Shown: in pieces, positions 1-7,690 of the stretch | Layout: each line of letters opens with the position of its first letter | How positions within the stretch are numbered: position 1 is the first letter of the stretch | Source of the DNA: Pseudohongiella nitratireducens | GTDB taxonomy: Bacteria > Pseudomonadota > Gammaproteobacteria > Pseudomonadales > Pseudohongiellaceae | DNA length: 64,000 nucleotides | Assembly (NCBI RefSeq): GCF_001642735.1 | Contig: NZ_LWHM01000021.1 | Coordinates: forward strand, 170,135-234,134 | Direction of reading: 5' to 3' | Position numbers and translations under genes: made by a program | The notes under the pieces: generated by a model | Databases searched by the model: none | The model's input: only the letters and a program-made list of their open reading frames with translations | Told to the model about the DNA's origin: nothing

Positions 1-273
1 TTCGAACTGTTTTGTCTGGGCATGGAGATTGCCAATGGCTATCAGGAATTAACCGACGCCGCTGAGCAGCAACATCGCTTTGCAGCAGACAACCGTCAGC
101 GACAGTTACAAAACCGGCCGGAAATTCCCGTGGATACCCATTTACTGGCAGCGTTGGAGCATGGCATGCCCGACTGCGCTGGTGTTGCCCTTGGTGTGGA
201 CCGTTTGATCATGTTGGCCCAGCAGGCAAATTCGATTGCAGACGTGCTCAGTTTTACATCAGATCATGCATAA
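1..273 (+). CDS. epmA: EF-P--(R)-beta-lysine ligase EpmA, C-terminal part
   Basis: The reading frame is open from base 1, so the 5' end lies outside the window and about 90 C-terminal residues are visible. They match the end of the class II lysyl-tRNA-synthetase-like enzyme EpmA (GenX/PoxA): an EIANGYQEL stretch, a PVDTHLLAAL segment and the motif 3 region CAGVALGVDRLIML with its ATP-contacting arginine. EpmA attaches beta-lysine to a conserved lysine of elongation factor P, which relieves ribosome stalling at polyproline. The lack of an anticodon-binding domain cannot be checked here, but the local sequence fits EpmA better than LysS. Confidence 0.9.
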   Translation, partial: FELFCLGMEIANGYQELTDAAEQQHRFAADNRQRQLQNRPEIPVDTHLLAALEHGMPDCAGVALGVDRLIMLAQQANSIADVLSFTSDHA

Positions 274-328
274 CCGGTATTGAGATGATAATCTGAGACA
301 TAAACAAGTGAATAAGAAGAGATTTGAT

Positions 329-634
329 ATGTCCGCACCTGCCGATGAAAGCAAACGTGATGTGCTGAACGCAATTAAGCGTTCTCGCAGTCGCTTGATG
401 GTCTGCTTTCTTACTTTCCCCTTGTATGTCATCGCAGTGACTCGCCTGCTGAATAATGGTCAGGATACCACCTGGCTGATGCTGGTATACATGGCGATTT
501 ATGCTGCTTTTGGCATCGCAATGACGGTGAAGCGTTGCCCGGACTGCAATGAGCAGTTTTTTGTTAAACAGTATTTTCTCAACCCGTTTCGTCGCACCTG
601 TGCGCACTGTGGTTTGTCTTATTCAGAAAGATAA
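329..634 (+). CDS. Small membrane protein with C-terminal zinc ribbon
   Basis: About 101 residues. Two hydrophobic segments near residues 22-40 and 50-67 are followed by a CPDC...CAHC four-cysteine zinc-ribbon-like tail, so the protein is probably a two-pass inner-membrane protein with a small metal-binding knob. An upstream in-frame GTG at 308 is possible, but the ATG at 329 has an AGAAGAG ribosome site seven bases away and is preferred. It follows epmA by about 55 bases and may be co-transcribed. I do not recognise the family and assign no function. Confidence 0.7.
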   Translation: MSAPADESKRDVLNAIKRSRSRLMVCFLTFPLYVIAVTRLLNNGQDTTWLMLVYMAIYAAFGIAMTVKRCPDCNEQFFVKQYFLNPFRRTCAHCGLSYSER

Positions 635-650
635 CCTGTGCAATACTTTC

Positions 651-2033
651 TTACTTTAACTCATTCAGGGGAAGTACATTTTCAGGTAATAGCCGGCTGA
701 CCGTTTCGTCAGTCGGGTATTGTCCTGATGTCCAGCCCAGGCGAACCACAATCAGGTTTTCCGAGGGCACCATCATCATGAACTGCTGGCGGTTGCCGGT
801 GGCCGAGAACGTTGTTTCGGGCAGGCTTGGCCAGCGTTTGTCTGCACCGCCGGTGTTCAGCCACCATTGATAGCCATAGGAGCTGGTGTTTCCTGCAGGA
901 CCGGGCTGCAATGATTTTTCTATCCAGTCTTCGGAGACCACCCTGGTACCGTTAATCGTCCCCTTATTAAGCATCAGTTGCCCCAGGCGAGCCCAGTCAC
1001 GAGCCGGGGCAAAGAAATAGGAGCTGCCAACGGGAACACCGGCGGCATCGGGTTCAAACACAGCATGCTGAAATCCCAGCGGACGGGCAATGTCCTGGCG
1101 ATAAGCCGCCAGAGATGATTCTAGTGAGGCGCCAGTATTAAGAAAGTAAAGCCGGCTTAGCAGCGTTGCGGTGCCGGAGCTGTAATGAAAATGGCTGCCA
1201 GGCTCGTGCAAAAGAGGGCGTGATACGGCGTAATCAGAGGCAGCCGGGCCGGTGAACAGCATTTTAGTGACGTCATCGCCAGGGCTGTAGTCCTCGATAA
1301 AGGAAAGTCCGTCAGTCATGGTCAGCAAGTGCTGTAACGTAATCTGCTGGCGCTCATCATCGGCCCATTCAGCGAACACAGGCTGAATATCTTCCTGCAA
1401 TCTGCCGGTATAAACCAGGTTGCCAATCATGATGCTGCTCAGGCTTTTGGCCATGGACCAGCCGAGCAGTGGCGTCTCGGTATCAGTTTGTTGTGCATAG
1501 CTTTCAGCGACGATTTCACCGTTATGCACAACGAGCAACGCCCGGGTATTCAGTCCCTGTTCGTTGTCGCTGCTTACGATACTGTCAGTCAGACGCTGCC
1601 AGGCGGGCTGGATTGTATCGACGTGATTGCCAGCAGGCCAACTGGCAGGTGAGGGAGTGAGCGGGCTGTGTTCATATTCGGCTCTTGCTGCATAACCGCT
1701 GAATTCCGTATAGCAGCCGATGCCGTTGCGATAACTGGCTGTGGTTTCCGCCAGCCCCTGCAATGAAGTGGTAACCTGCCTGTTTTCATCGTCATAGGAA
1801 ATGCTGAGATATTCGAGAATCGGTGAATACTGGATCAGGTCTGACTTTGCCTGGGCTGGCGTAAAGCCACTCACATAACGGGCACTGCATAACAGTTTGG
1901 CGCCGATGCCGCTGGCGACAGCAGGGGCGTTCAGGAGGTAGGTTGGTGTGAGGCCAATAAACGATAACAGGGTGAGCAGAAAGATCAGGGGCAGGATGAG
2001 GAACCAGAATGTGCGTTTAAGTGCTTTCATCAA
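651..2033 (-). CDS. Class C beta-lactamase-family serine hydrolase
   Basis: 460 residues. An N-terminal hydrophobic segment (about 8-30) suggests a membrane anchor or uncleaved signal. The catalytic SxxK motif is Ser193-Met-Ala-Lys196, and the second motif reads Tyr284-Ser-Ser, a variant of the YxN of true beta-lactamases that is common in EstB-like esterases and peptidases. A QHLLTMTDGL segment and a late SYGYQWW segment are typical of the PF00144 family. The substrate is unknown; an esterase or D-amino peptidase role is as likely as antibiotic hydrolysis. It lies six bases downstream of yggS, so the two are probably co-transcribed, and it ends 16 bases from the convergent zinc-ribbon gene. 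Confidence 0.85.
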   Translation of the reverse strand: MMKALKRTFWFLILPLIFLLTLLSFIGLTPTYLLNAPAVASGIGAKLLCSARYVSGFTPAQAKSDLIQYSPILEYLSISYDDENRQVTTSLQGLAETTASYRNGIGCYTEFSGYAARAEYEHSPLTPSPASWPAGNHVDTIQPAWQRLTDSIVSSDNEQGLNTRALLVVHNGEIVAESYAQQTDTETPLLGWSMAKSLSSIMIGNLVYTGRLQEDIQPVFAEWADDERQQITLQHLLTMTDGLSFIEDYSPGDDVTKMLFTGPAASDYAVSRPLLHEPGSHFHYSSGTATLLSRLYFLNTGASLESSLAAYRQDIARPLGFQHAVFEPDAAGVPVGSSYFFAPARDWARLGQLMLNKGTINGTRVVSEDWIEKSLQPGPAGNTSSYGYQWWLNTGGADKRWPSLPETTFSATGNRQQFMMMVPSENLIVVRLGWTSGQYPTDETVSRLLPENVLPLNELK

Positions 2034-2039
2034 CTGTAT

Positions 2040-2747
2040 TCACCGATTGCGTGCGCCAAATATGGCCGAGCCGACGCGAATGATTGTGGCGCCCTCGGCA
2101 ATGGCGGCTTTGTAGTCTGCGCTCATGCCAATGGACAATGTATCGAACTGATCATACCGGGCCTGCAGTTCTCTGAACAAGTCTGACAGCGGGCGGAACA
2201 CAGCACGTTGCGCCTCATAGTTATCAGTCGGTGCGGGAATGGCCATCAGTCCGCGCAGGTGCAGCCTTGGTAGCGGGGCAATGGCTTCGCACAGGGCGCC
2301 TACCTCGTGCAGTGCGACCCCGGACTTGCTGGTCTCATCTGACAGATTGACCTGAAGGCAGATATTGAGGGCTGGCATCGAGTCCGGGCGTTGCTCACTC
2401 AGTCGTCGGGCAATTTTAAGGCGGTCCACACTGTGCAGCCAGTCAAACGCAGCTGCAATATCCCGTGTTTTGTTGGATTGAACTGGGCCAATGAAATGCC
2501 AGCGCACATCCTTCATTGGGTGGTCTTCGTCAGCCAGTTGCTCGATTTTGACGAGTGCTTCCTGCAAGTAGTTTTCGCCAAAATCACGAGCGCCGGCCTC
2601 GTAAGCCTGACGAATTTTGTCGATGGCATGTGTTTTGGTGACCGCCAGCAATTGCACGCTGTCAGGAGAGCGCTGGCAACGGGTCGCCTCTGCCGCAATA
2701 TCGGCCATGACACGCTGATAGTTTTCTATAATGGTGTGTTCTGTCAT
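2040..2747 (-). CDS. yggS: YggS/PLPBP pyridoxal-phosphate homeostasis protein
   Basis: 235 residues, the normal family length. It has the PLP-lysine region (LLAVTKTHAIDKI), the GENYLQEA motif, WHFIGPVQSNK, and the C-terminal LSIGMSADYKAAIAEGATIIRVGSAIFG that holds the cofactor phosphate. The protein is a single-domain fold type III PLP carrier that balances B6 vitamers and amino-acid pools rather than a defined enzyme. In Pseudomonas yggS lies directly divergent from pilT; here the two are separated by a 3.9 kb insert. Confidence 0.95.
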   Translation of the reverse strand: MTEHTIIENYQRVMADIAAEATRCQRSPDSVQLLAVTKTHAIDKIRQAYEAGARDFGENYLQEALVKIEQLADEDHPMKDVRWHFIGPVQSNKTRDIAAAFDWLHSVDRLKIARRLSEQRPDSMPALNICLQVNLSDETSKSGVALHEVGALCEAIAPLPRLHLRGLMAIPAPTDNYEAQRAVFRPLSDLFRELQARYDQFDTLSIGMSADYKAAIAEGATIIRVGSAIFGARNR

Positions 2748-2768
2748 GCCAGTATATTAGCATGACAA

Positions 2769-2798
2769 AGCCGCTGATCGTCATCACGACCAGCGGCT
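2769..2798 (-). terminator. Hairpin after the anti-sigma gene
   Basis: An 8-bp inverted repeat (AGCCGCTG / CAGCGGCT) with further partial pairing in the loop lies between the anti-sigma stop (2834) and the yggS start (2747). It could end the sigma operon before yggS. The leftward RNA has no good U tract after the stem, so it may act with Rho or only protect the 3' end. Confidence 0.45.
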
Positions 2799-2833
2799 CA
2801 TCAAAGAGGGTTGCGGTGGAAGGTGAAAGTGGG

Positions 2834-3559
2834 TCAGTCCAGCCAGCGAGCTTCTTCTTCCAGGCTCAGCGGTGCACCAACCATAATGGTATCAAGTACG
2901 CCATCCAGTGCCTGGTTATTGGCAGAGGCGGGCTGATAACTTTCTGACAATTGTTCTGTGGAGCGGATAACAGCCACCTGTTCCCAGTCTTCGCCGTCAC
3001 GGCAGGCAATCTGGTTGCTGCTGCCATCCTGACTGTTAACACTGAACTGACGACAGAAGCGTTCATCTGTATCGACAAAACTGAATCCGGCCAGCATCGA
3101 TTCCGTTGACCCAATTTCTACCTGCTCGCCGCTGGATACCGAATTAAGTGCGTCAGCAACAGCCGGGCTGAGGGCATGGCTGCTACTCCCAGTGCCAAGG
3201 AGGTTGCCACCGGCCAGGCCAACAGCCAGTGCCAGTGATGCGGCCAGTGCCGCCCAGCGCAGTGCAGGTTTATTGCTGGCGTTGTGCGTGGGCTTGCGTA
3301 GTTGTCGAAAGGCCTGCAGGTCAGCCACATTACTGTCCTGTTCAGCGCTTTCGAGGAGGCGCGTAACGGCGTCCGGCATGGGCGCTTCATCAATCATTTT
3401 GGCGCTTTGCACAAAGCTGGCGTTAGCAGCTGCCAGTTCAGCGAAACGAGCGGCCAGCTTAGGGTCAGCCACCATTGCGTGATTCACTTCCTGGATTTGC
3501 TCCGCATCCAGTTCGCCATCCAGCATGGCTGATAAAATTTCATCATTAATTTGCATCAT
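2834..3559 (-). CDS. Anti-sigma factor, RseA/MucA-like
   Basis: About 241 residues. The N-terminal part (INDEILSAMLDGELDAEQI) is the typical cytoplasmic sigma-binding helix of anti-sigma factors, followed by a helical linker. One hydrophobic segment near residues 103-127 is the probable single membrane pass, with a periplasmic C-terminal half containing two cysteines. The gene follows the ECF sigma gene by 15 bases. The ATG at 3559 is chosen over two upstream GTGs because GGGAG lies at a good distance. It should hold the sigma factor inactive at the membrane until an envelope signal releases it. The neighbouring protease might take part in that release, which is inference. Confidence 0.85.
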   Translation of the reverse strand: MMQINDEILSAMLDGELDAEQIQEVNHAMVADPKLAARFAELAAANASFVQSAKMIDEAPMPDAVTRLLESAEQDSNVADLQAFRQLRKPTHNASNKPALRWAALAASLALAVGLAGGNLLGTGSSSHALSPAVADALNSVSSGEQVEIGSTESMLAGFSFVDTDERFCRQFSVNSQDGSSNQIACRDGEDWEQVAVIRSTEQLSESYQPASANNQALDGVLDTIMVGAPLSLEEEARWLD

Positions 3560-3574
3560 CACCACTCTCCCAGC

Positions 3575-4048
3575 TTACCCGGCGGCAAGCAATTCAGCCA
3601 GTTTGCAGCGTGCTCTGGATAGCCGGCTCATCACCGTTCCCACAGGTATTTCGAGCTCTGCAGCCACATCTTTATAGCTAAGTCCCTGTATGGCTACCAT
3701 ACTGAGTACAGCGTGTTGATCTTCAGGCAGGTTTTTCATGGCAGTCATCACCTGGTTTAACTGTAATTTGCCGTGGACTTCACGTTCGCCATCCACCTGG
3801 CCGCTTTCGAACACTTCCGGGTCGACGTCGACCGTCTTGCGGATCTTTCTTGCACGATATTCGTCAATCCAGAGATTTCTGCACACGGTAAATGCCCAAC
3901 GTGATAGATCAACGTTTTCAGGTACACCTTTGCTCAGAAGACGTTCTACGGTCGCTTGCAACAGGTCGTCAGCATCATGAACAGATTGTGTCAGTGACCA
4001 AGCGAAGCGTCGCAGGGCCGGTAACAGGGCCGTCAACTGAGCTTGCAT
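3575..4048 (-). CDS. ECF-family RNA polymerase sigma factor
   Basis: 157 residues, a compact group IV sigma factor. Region 2 is seen in residues 8-65 (SVHDADDLLQATVERLL, then FTVCRNLWIDEYRARK for promoter melting and -10 contact). Region 4 is in residues 100-150 (LPEDQHAVLSMVAIQGLSYKDVAAELEIPVGTVMSRLSRAR), including the helix-turn-helix that reads the -35 element. The order sigma then anti-sigma is the usual autoregulated arrangement. An AAGGAG ribosome site precedes the ATG. A GGAATAAA/CGTT promoter lies just upstream, suggesting it activates its own operon. Confidence 0.93.
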   Translation of the reverse strand: MQAQLTALLPALRRFAWSLTQSVHDADDLLQATVERLLSKGVPENVDLSRWAFTVCRNLWIDEYRARKIRKTVDVDPEVFESGQVDGEREVHGKLQLNQVMTAMKNLPEDQHAVLSMVAIQGLSYKDVAAELEIPVGTVMSRLSRARCKLAELLAAG

Positions 4049-4077
4049 ATGCCCCTGTACTCCTTTCTTAATTAAAC

Positions 4078-4102
4078 AACGGGTGGTAGTTTACTTTATT
4101 CC
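4078..4102 (-). promoter_or_regulatory. Putative ECF-type promoter of the sigma operon
   Basis: On the minus strand a -35-like GGAAT(AAA) at 4098-4102 is followed after 16 bases by CGTT at 4078-4081, about 30 bases before the sigma start codon. GGAAx with 16-17 bases to CGTx is the general ECF layout. The same GGAATAAA is found in front of the exported protein gene at 6003-6455. That shared word makes autoregulation plausible. Confidence 0.5.
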
Positions 4103-4146
4103 GGGAGGAACCGGATTTTTTTTATGTTTTATTCGTTCTAGTTGGT

Positions 4147-5739
4147 ATGCGATTAAGCACTATGAACAAACAGACACGATACATCTTGCTGGTTGTGGTT
4201 TTTGCCTGTATTTACGCGATAGGCAGCTACCTTAATTCGCGAGCGCAAAGTTTACCGGAATCATCGGCGGTAATCGAATACCAAAATGGTTTGCCCGCAG
4301 AAGCAATTTTCGAGCAAGTGATCGAAAACACAGCCTCAAGTGGAGCGCGTGCAGGCCAGGCAGATGGTTTGGTGCTGGCCGGACAGCAAACTGATACCCC
4401 AACATCGAGCCTTGAGTCCGTCACGGAGCGCCTGCAGAGTGACCTGTCAGGACAGCAGCAAAGTCGCCGGGAGGAAGTTCAGGCACAGAACAGTTCTAGT
4501 ATCAGTGCTGTGCAACAAGAACCCCTTCAGGCGCTGGCACAGCAAAGCCAGGCTGCCGGGTTGCTTCCGCCTTTGCCGCAGCGCCTGGAAGTGACGGGGC
4601 CGGATGGCGAAACTGTTTATGTGGAAGTTGAGGTTGCGCCGGGTGTTCGCACAATCGAACGCGAATGGATTATGCTGGTAACTGAGGAGCAGCGCCAGCA
4701 ATTGTTTATTGATGCGCCGGAACTTCTGCCTTATTTGAGTGACAGCACAGAGTTTGGTGTGTTGAATGCCGAAGTGCTGACATTTGTCATTCCGGCATCA
4801 CTGGATGCGGATAATGCAGTTCTGGAACTGGTACCGGAAAACTTTCGCACATTGATAGACAGAAATCATGTCTATCAAGTGCAAAATCTCGAAGAGAGGG
4901 CTGCCACGCCAGCAGGTACACCATCTGTAGTAAATGAGCAGGTTTCATTATTGACGCCCATGTCGGCTGTCTGCAATGAACCAGTGTCTATAGGCATGAT
5001 CGACTCTGCCATCCATAATGGCCACGCGGTGTTTCGGGATTTAGTACCAGGCCGGTTGCAAATCAGGCGTTTTCTGGCGCCTGAATTAATCAGTCCGCTG
5101 GGTCATGGTACAGCAGTGGCAAGTGTTCTGATTGGCGAGGATCCGGCTTTGGGGCCGTTATTGCCAAATGCCAATGTCTATAGTGCAACAGCCGTACACG
5201 GACAAGATCGTTATCGTCAGGGAGCAACCGCTTTGAATCTTATGCGGGCGCTGGGTTGGCTGATGGAGCAGAAGGTCTCCGTTATCAACATCAGTTTAAC
5301 GGGGCCAGAAAATCGTGTGCTCAAACAGGCCCTCGACCTGGCCATGGAAAGTGGCGTTGCAGTCGTTGCCGCGGCTGGTAATCACGGCGCTCATGCACCA
5401 CCGGTCTTTCCCGCCGCATACCCTGGAGTCACTGCTGTGACTGCGGTAGATCGTCAGGGCGGGATTTATCGTTGGGCAAATCAGGGAGAGCATATTGATT
5501 ATGCTGCCCTGGGTGTCGATTTGCCGGTTGCCAGGGATGATGGGCGCATTGGTTCTCAGTCGGGCACTTCTTTAGCTTCGCCTATTGTTGCTGCTTATCT
5601 GGCCTGCGAAGCAGCTCAGTCTTCCGGCAACATTCAACTGGCTCAACGTCAGTTGCAGGCGCGTAGTAAAGATGTGGGTGAGCCAGGTCATGACAGCATC
5701 TTTGGCTATGGCATCTTACATCCGACGATCAGAAACTGA
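4147..5739 (+). CDS. Membrane-anchored subtilisin-like (S8) serine protease
   Basis: 530 residues, divergent from the ECF sigma gene. A hydrophobic segment at residues 12-29 is a signal anchor. Residues 30-270 form a Gln/Ser-rich stretch and a probable pro-domain. The catalytic triad is complete: Asp286 (GMIDSA), His320 (GHGTAVAS) and Ser475 (GTSLASP), with the oxyanion Asn in AAAGNHG. The active domain is probably periplasmic or cell-surface. The start could be the ATG at 4147 or the in-frame one at 4162; neither has a strong ribosome site. Its position beside a sigma/anti-sigma pair suggests a role in envelope stress, either as target or as regulator of the anti-sigma factor. Confidence 0.88.
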   Translation: MRLSTMNKQTRYILLVVVFACIYAIGSYLNSRAQSLPESSAVIEYQNGLPAEAIFEQVIENTASSGARAGQADGLVLAGQQTDTPTSSLESVTERLQSDLSGQQQSRREEVQAQNSSSISAVQQEPLQALAQQSQAAGLLPPLPQRLEVTGPDGETVYVEVEVAPGVRTIEREWIMLVTEEQRQQLFIDAPELLPYLSDSTEFGVLNAEVLTFVIPASLDADNAVLELVPENFRTLIDRNHVYQVQNLEERAATPAGTPSVVNEQVSLLTPMSAVCNEPVSIGMIDSAIHNGHAVFRDLVPGRLQIRRFLAPELISPLGHGTAVASVLIGEDPALGPLLPNANVYSATAVHGQDRYRQGATALNLMRALGWLMEQKVSVINISLTGPENRVLKQALDLAMESGVAVVAAAGNHGAHAPPVFPAAYPGVTAVTAVDRQGGIYRWANQGEHIDYAALGVDLPVARDDGRIGSQSGTSLASPIVAAYLACEAAQSSGNIQLAQRQLQARSKDVGEPGHDSIFGYGILHPTIRN

Positions 5740-5923
5740 TTTCAAGGTCGGGATTTTGCCGGTTTTCGCGGTATTCGGTACTTGGTAGTTGTGCTATAGC
5801 CTGGTATTGAAAACTCATCAAAGCAATAGCCGTACATAACGTTGTGGTGATGAATGTGAATGGTCGGTCTATTAATAAGGTGGCTGGTGAAAAACTCTGA
5901 GGTCTGTCGATGATAGGCTCCAT
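5729..5923 (-). CDS. Small exported protein, 64 aa, unknown
   Basis: A 64-codon frame with an ATG at 5923 and an AAGGAAAAGG ribosome site ten bases upstream. Residues 23-44 are hydrophobic and end in a QAIA-QLPS stretch that resembles a signal peptidase site. The mature part would be only about 20 polar residues. It lies downstream of the Ala-rich exported protein on the same strand, across a strong hairpin, and its 3' end overlaps the subtilase stop by 11 bases. I do not recognise it. Ribosome site and signal-like core support a real gene; size and lack of known relatives keep confidence modest. Confidence 0.45.
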   Translation of the reverse strand: MEPIIDRPQSFSPATLLIDRPFTFITTTLCTAIALMSFQYQAIAQLPSTEYRENRQNPDLEISF

Positions 5924-5964
5924 AACGTCATTACCTTTTCCTTTATCGTACTCAGAAGTGGTCG

Positions 5965-5990
5965 CCTGGGCAGGTGTAAACCTGCCCAGG
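5965..5990 (-). terminator. Perfect 11-bp hairpin between two small exported-protein genes
   Basis: CCTGGGCAGGT and ACCTGCCCAGG are separated by only four bases (GTAA), giving a very stable stem-loop 13 bases after the stop of the 6003-6455 gene. No U run follows on either strand. It may therefore be a Rho-type end, an mRNA-stabilising structure, or an attenuator before the 64-aa gene. Confidence 0.55.
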
Positions 5991-6002
5991 AAATGACTAA
6001 CG

Positions 6003-6455
6003 TTAACTGGCTCTTGAGTAGTCAAAATGGTTGCTGATAATGGCGCCCATCTGGACGGCAGCGTCAGCATTGGCTTCCACTTCGGCTTCAGCACGAGCCT
6101 CGTCGCTGCGTGATTCTGCTTCTTCAGCCATTTCCTGGCTGCTTTGAATGCTGGATTCAACGGCGGATTCCGCTTCCTCTTCAACTTGTACAGCTTGCTC
6201 TGCCGCGTTTTCACTTGCTTCAATTGCGGCTTCCGTATCGGTATTAGCTGAGATTTGGCCATCCAGCTGAGCATCGGTTGTGCTGTTGATATTGTCAGTG
6301 TCCAGAGTTGTGTTGCTGTTGACTTCACCGCTGACATCAACGTCCGGTTCAAGCGGTGACACCTGAGCTGTCGCAACGGCCGTGCTAAAAGTGGTTGCAC
6401 AAGCCAATGCAAGCATGGAAGGCTTAAAAACGTTGTTCAGGTTAAACGTCATCAT
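6003..6455 (-). CDS. Exported Ala/Glu-rich helical protein of unknown function
   Basis: 150 residues. A clear signal peptide (hydrophobic core to about residue 28, AVATAQV) is followed by an acidic Asn/Thr/Asp region (35-70). Then comes an Ala/Glu/Ser helix-forming region (70-135, EEEAESAVES, RAEAEVEA) likely to form a coiled coil. A very good AAGGAGG ribosome site lies seven bases before the ATG, suggesting high expression. Its promoter resembles that of the ECF sigma operon, so it is the best candidate target of that sigma factor. Abundant small periplasmic helical proteins often act as envelope-stress chaperones or spacers, but that role here is only inference. Confidence 0.75.
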   Translation of the reverse strand: MMTFNLNNVFKPSMLALACATTFSTAVATAQVSPLEPDVDVSGEVNSNTTLDTDNINSTTDAQLDGQISANTDTEAAIEASENAAEQAVQVEEEAESAVESSIQSSQEMAEEAESRSDEARAEAEVEANADAAVQMGAIISNHFDYSRAS

Positions 6456-6490
6456 GTCAATACCTCCTTTTGAGTGTCTGACACTTGTTC

Positions 6491-6516
6491 GACGGATGCT
6501 TTCAGCCTTTTATTCC
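6491..6516 (-). promoter_or_regulatory. Putative ECF-type promoter of the Ala-rich exported protein
   Basis: The minus strand reads GGAATAAA (6509-6516), then CGTC (6491-6494), with 17 bases between GGAAT and CGTC. The transcript would start about 30 bases before the ATG. The -35 word is identical over eight bases to that of the sigma operon. A small perfect repeat AGTGTC-T-GACACT (6473-6485) lies in the predicted leader. Confidence 0.5.
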
Positions 6517-6633
6517 TGAAAAAATTCCGGGTCGAGTTAATGTTTGGCGTAAAGCTGGCCGATATGCTAAAAAGTTCTCTAATAGACAATCACTTATAAG
6601 TTGTGGGCGACCTGACGACGATGGATATTAACG

Positions 6634-7668
6634 ATGGATATAAATAAGCTACTTGAGTTTGCTGTTAACAATAATGCCTCCGATTTACACCTGGCAGCCG
6701 GGATGCCGCCAATGATAAGGATTGACGGGGACATGAAGCGCATAGATATGCCTGCGCTTGAAGACAAGGCTATTCGCAAACAGCTTGATGCAATCATGTC
6801 GCCATTTCAGAAAGAAGAGTACAACGAAAGCCTGGAAACAGATTTTTCGTATGAGATCGCCGGGCTGGCACGTTTTCGTGTCAACGCTTTCAGTCAGAAG
6901 CGTGGAGCTTCAGCTGTTTTCCGCACCATTCCGTCCAAGGTCTGGACGATGCAGGATCTGGGGATGGGGGAACAGTTTGAGAAAATCGCCAATTTATCTC
7001 GCGGACTGGTGGTGGTGACCGGGCCAACTGGGTCAGGTAAATCAACATCACTTGCGGCCATGGTGGATTACATTAATCAGTCCCGACATGAGCATATTCT
7101 GACAATCGAAGATCCCATCGAGTTTGTCCATGAGAGTAAGAACTGCCTGGTGAATCAGCGAGAGGTGCACCGGGACACGAGGAGCTTTAGTAATGCGCTG
7201 CGTTCAGCGTTGCGTGAAGACCCGGATATCATACTGGTCGGTGAGCTACGGGACCTGGAAACTATTCGTTTGGCGCTGACAGCGGCGGAAACCGGCCATC
7301 TGGTATTTGCCACACTCCATACGTCATCGGCAGCGAAAACAGTCGACAGAATCATTGATGTATTTCCCGCTGGAGAGAAATCGATGGTTCGCTCTATGTT
7401 ATCTGAGTCGTTGCAGGCCGTGATTGCTCAGACATTGCTGAAAAAGAAAGGTGGAGGGCGTGTTGCTGCCTATGAAATTATGATGGGGTCGACGGCGATT
7501 AGAAACCTGATTCGTGAAGATAAGATTGCCCAGATGTATTCGGCGATACAGACAGGTGCTCAACAAGGCATGCAGACTCTCGATCAGCATTTGAAGCGGC
7601 TGGTTGAGTCTGGCATGGTCGAGTCTGAAATTGCCCGCAGCAAAGCACGCAACCCGGAACACTTCTAA
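6634..7668 (+). CDS. pilT: Type IV pilus retraction ATPase PilT
   Basis: 344 residues, the full PilT length. Motifs in order: ASDLHL at the N-terminus, an Arg-finger region, Walker A GPTGSGKS at about 130-138, the Asp box LTIEDPIEF, Walker B ILVGELRD, the His box FATLHTSS, and the PilT hallmark near AIRNLIREDK. The hexamer sits at the inner face of the pilus machine and drives pilin disassembly, giving twitching motility and DNA uptake. No pilU follows; the next gene is a convergent ion channel. The ATG is preceded by a short duplicated ATGGATAT stretch and a weak ribosome site. Confidence 0.96.
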   Translation: MDINKLLEFAVNNNASDLHLAAGMPPMIRIDGDMKRIDMPALEDKAIRKQLDAIMSPFQKEEYNESLETDFSYEIAGLARFRVNAFSQKRGASAVFRTIPSKVWTMQDLGMGEQFEKIANLSRGLVVVTGPTGSGKSTSLAAMVDYINQSRHEHILTIEDPIEFVHESKNCLVNQREVHRDTRSFSNALRSALREDPDIILVGELRDLETIRLALTAAETGHLVFATLHTSSAAKTVDRIIDVFPAGEKSMVRSMLSESLQAVIAQTLLKKKGGGRVAAYEIMMGSTAIRNLIREDKIAQMYSAIQTGAQQGMQTLDQHLKRLVESGMVESEIARSKARNPEHF

Positions 7669-7690
7669 GCCGGAACACGGCTAAGGAAGG

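Noticed and set aside
4107..4139. ECF promoter on the plus strand for the subtilase (GGAACC ... CGTTCT)
   Set aside because: The gap is about 22 bases, too long for the 16-17 expected, and the -35 word differs from the two minus-strand sites.
5924..6412. Long minus-strand frame extending the 64-aa gene upstream
   Set aside because: It runs antiparallel in frame to the Ala-rich exported protein and has Lys/Arg-rich content typical of an off-frame shadow; the internal ATG with a ribosome site at 5923 is the credible start.
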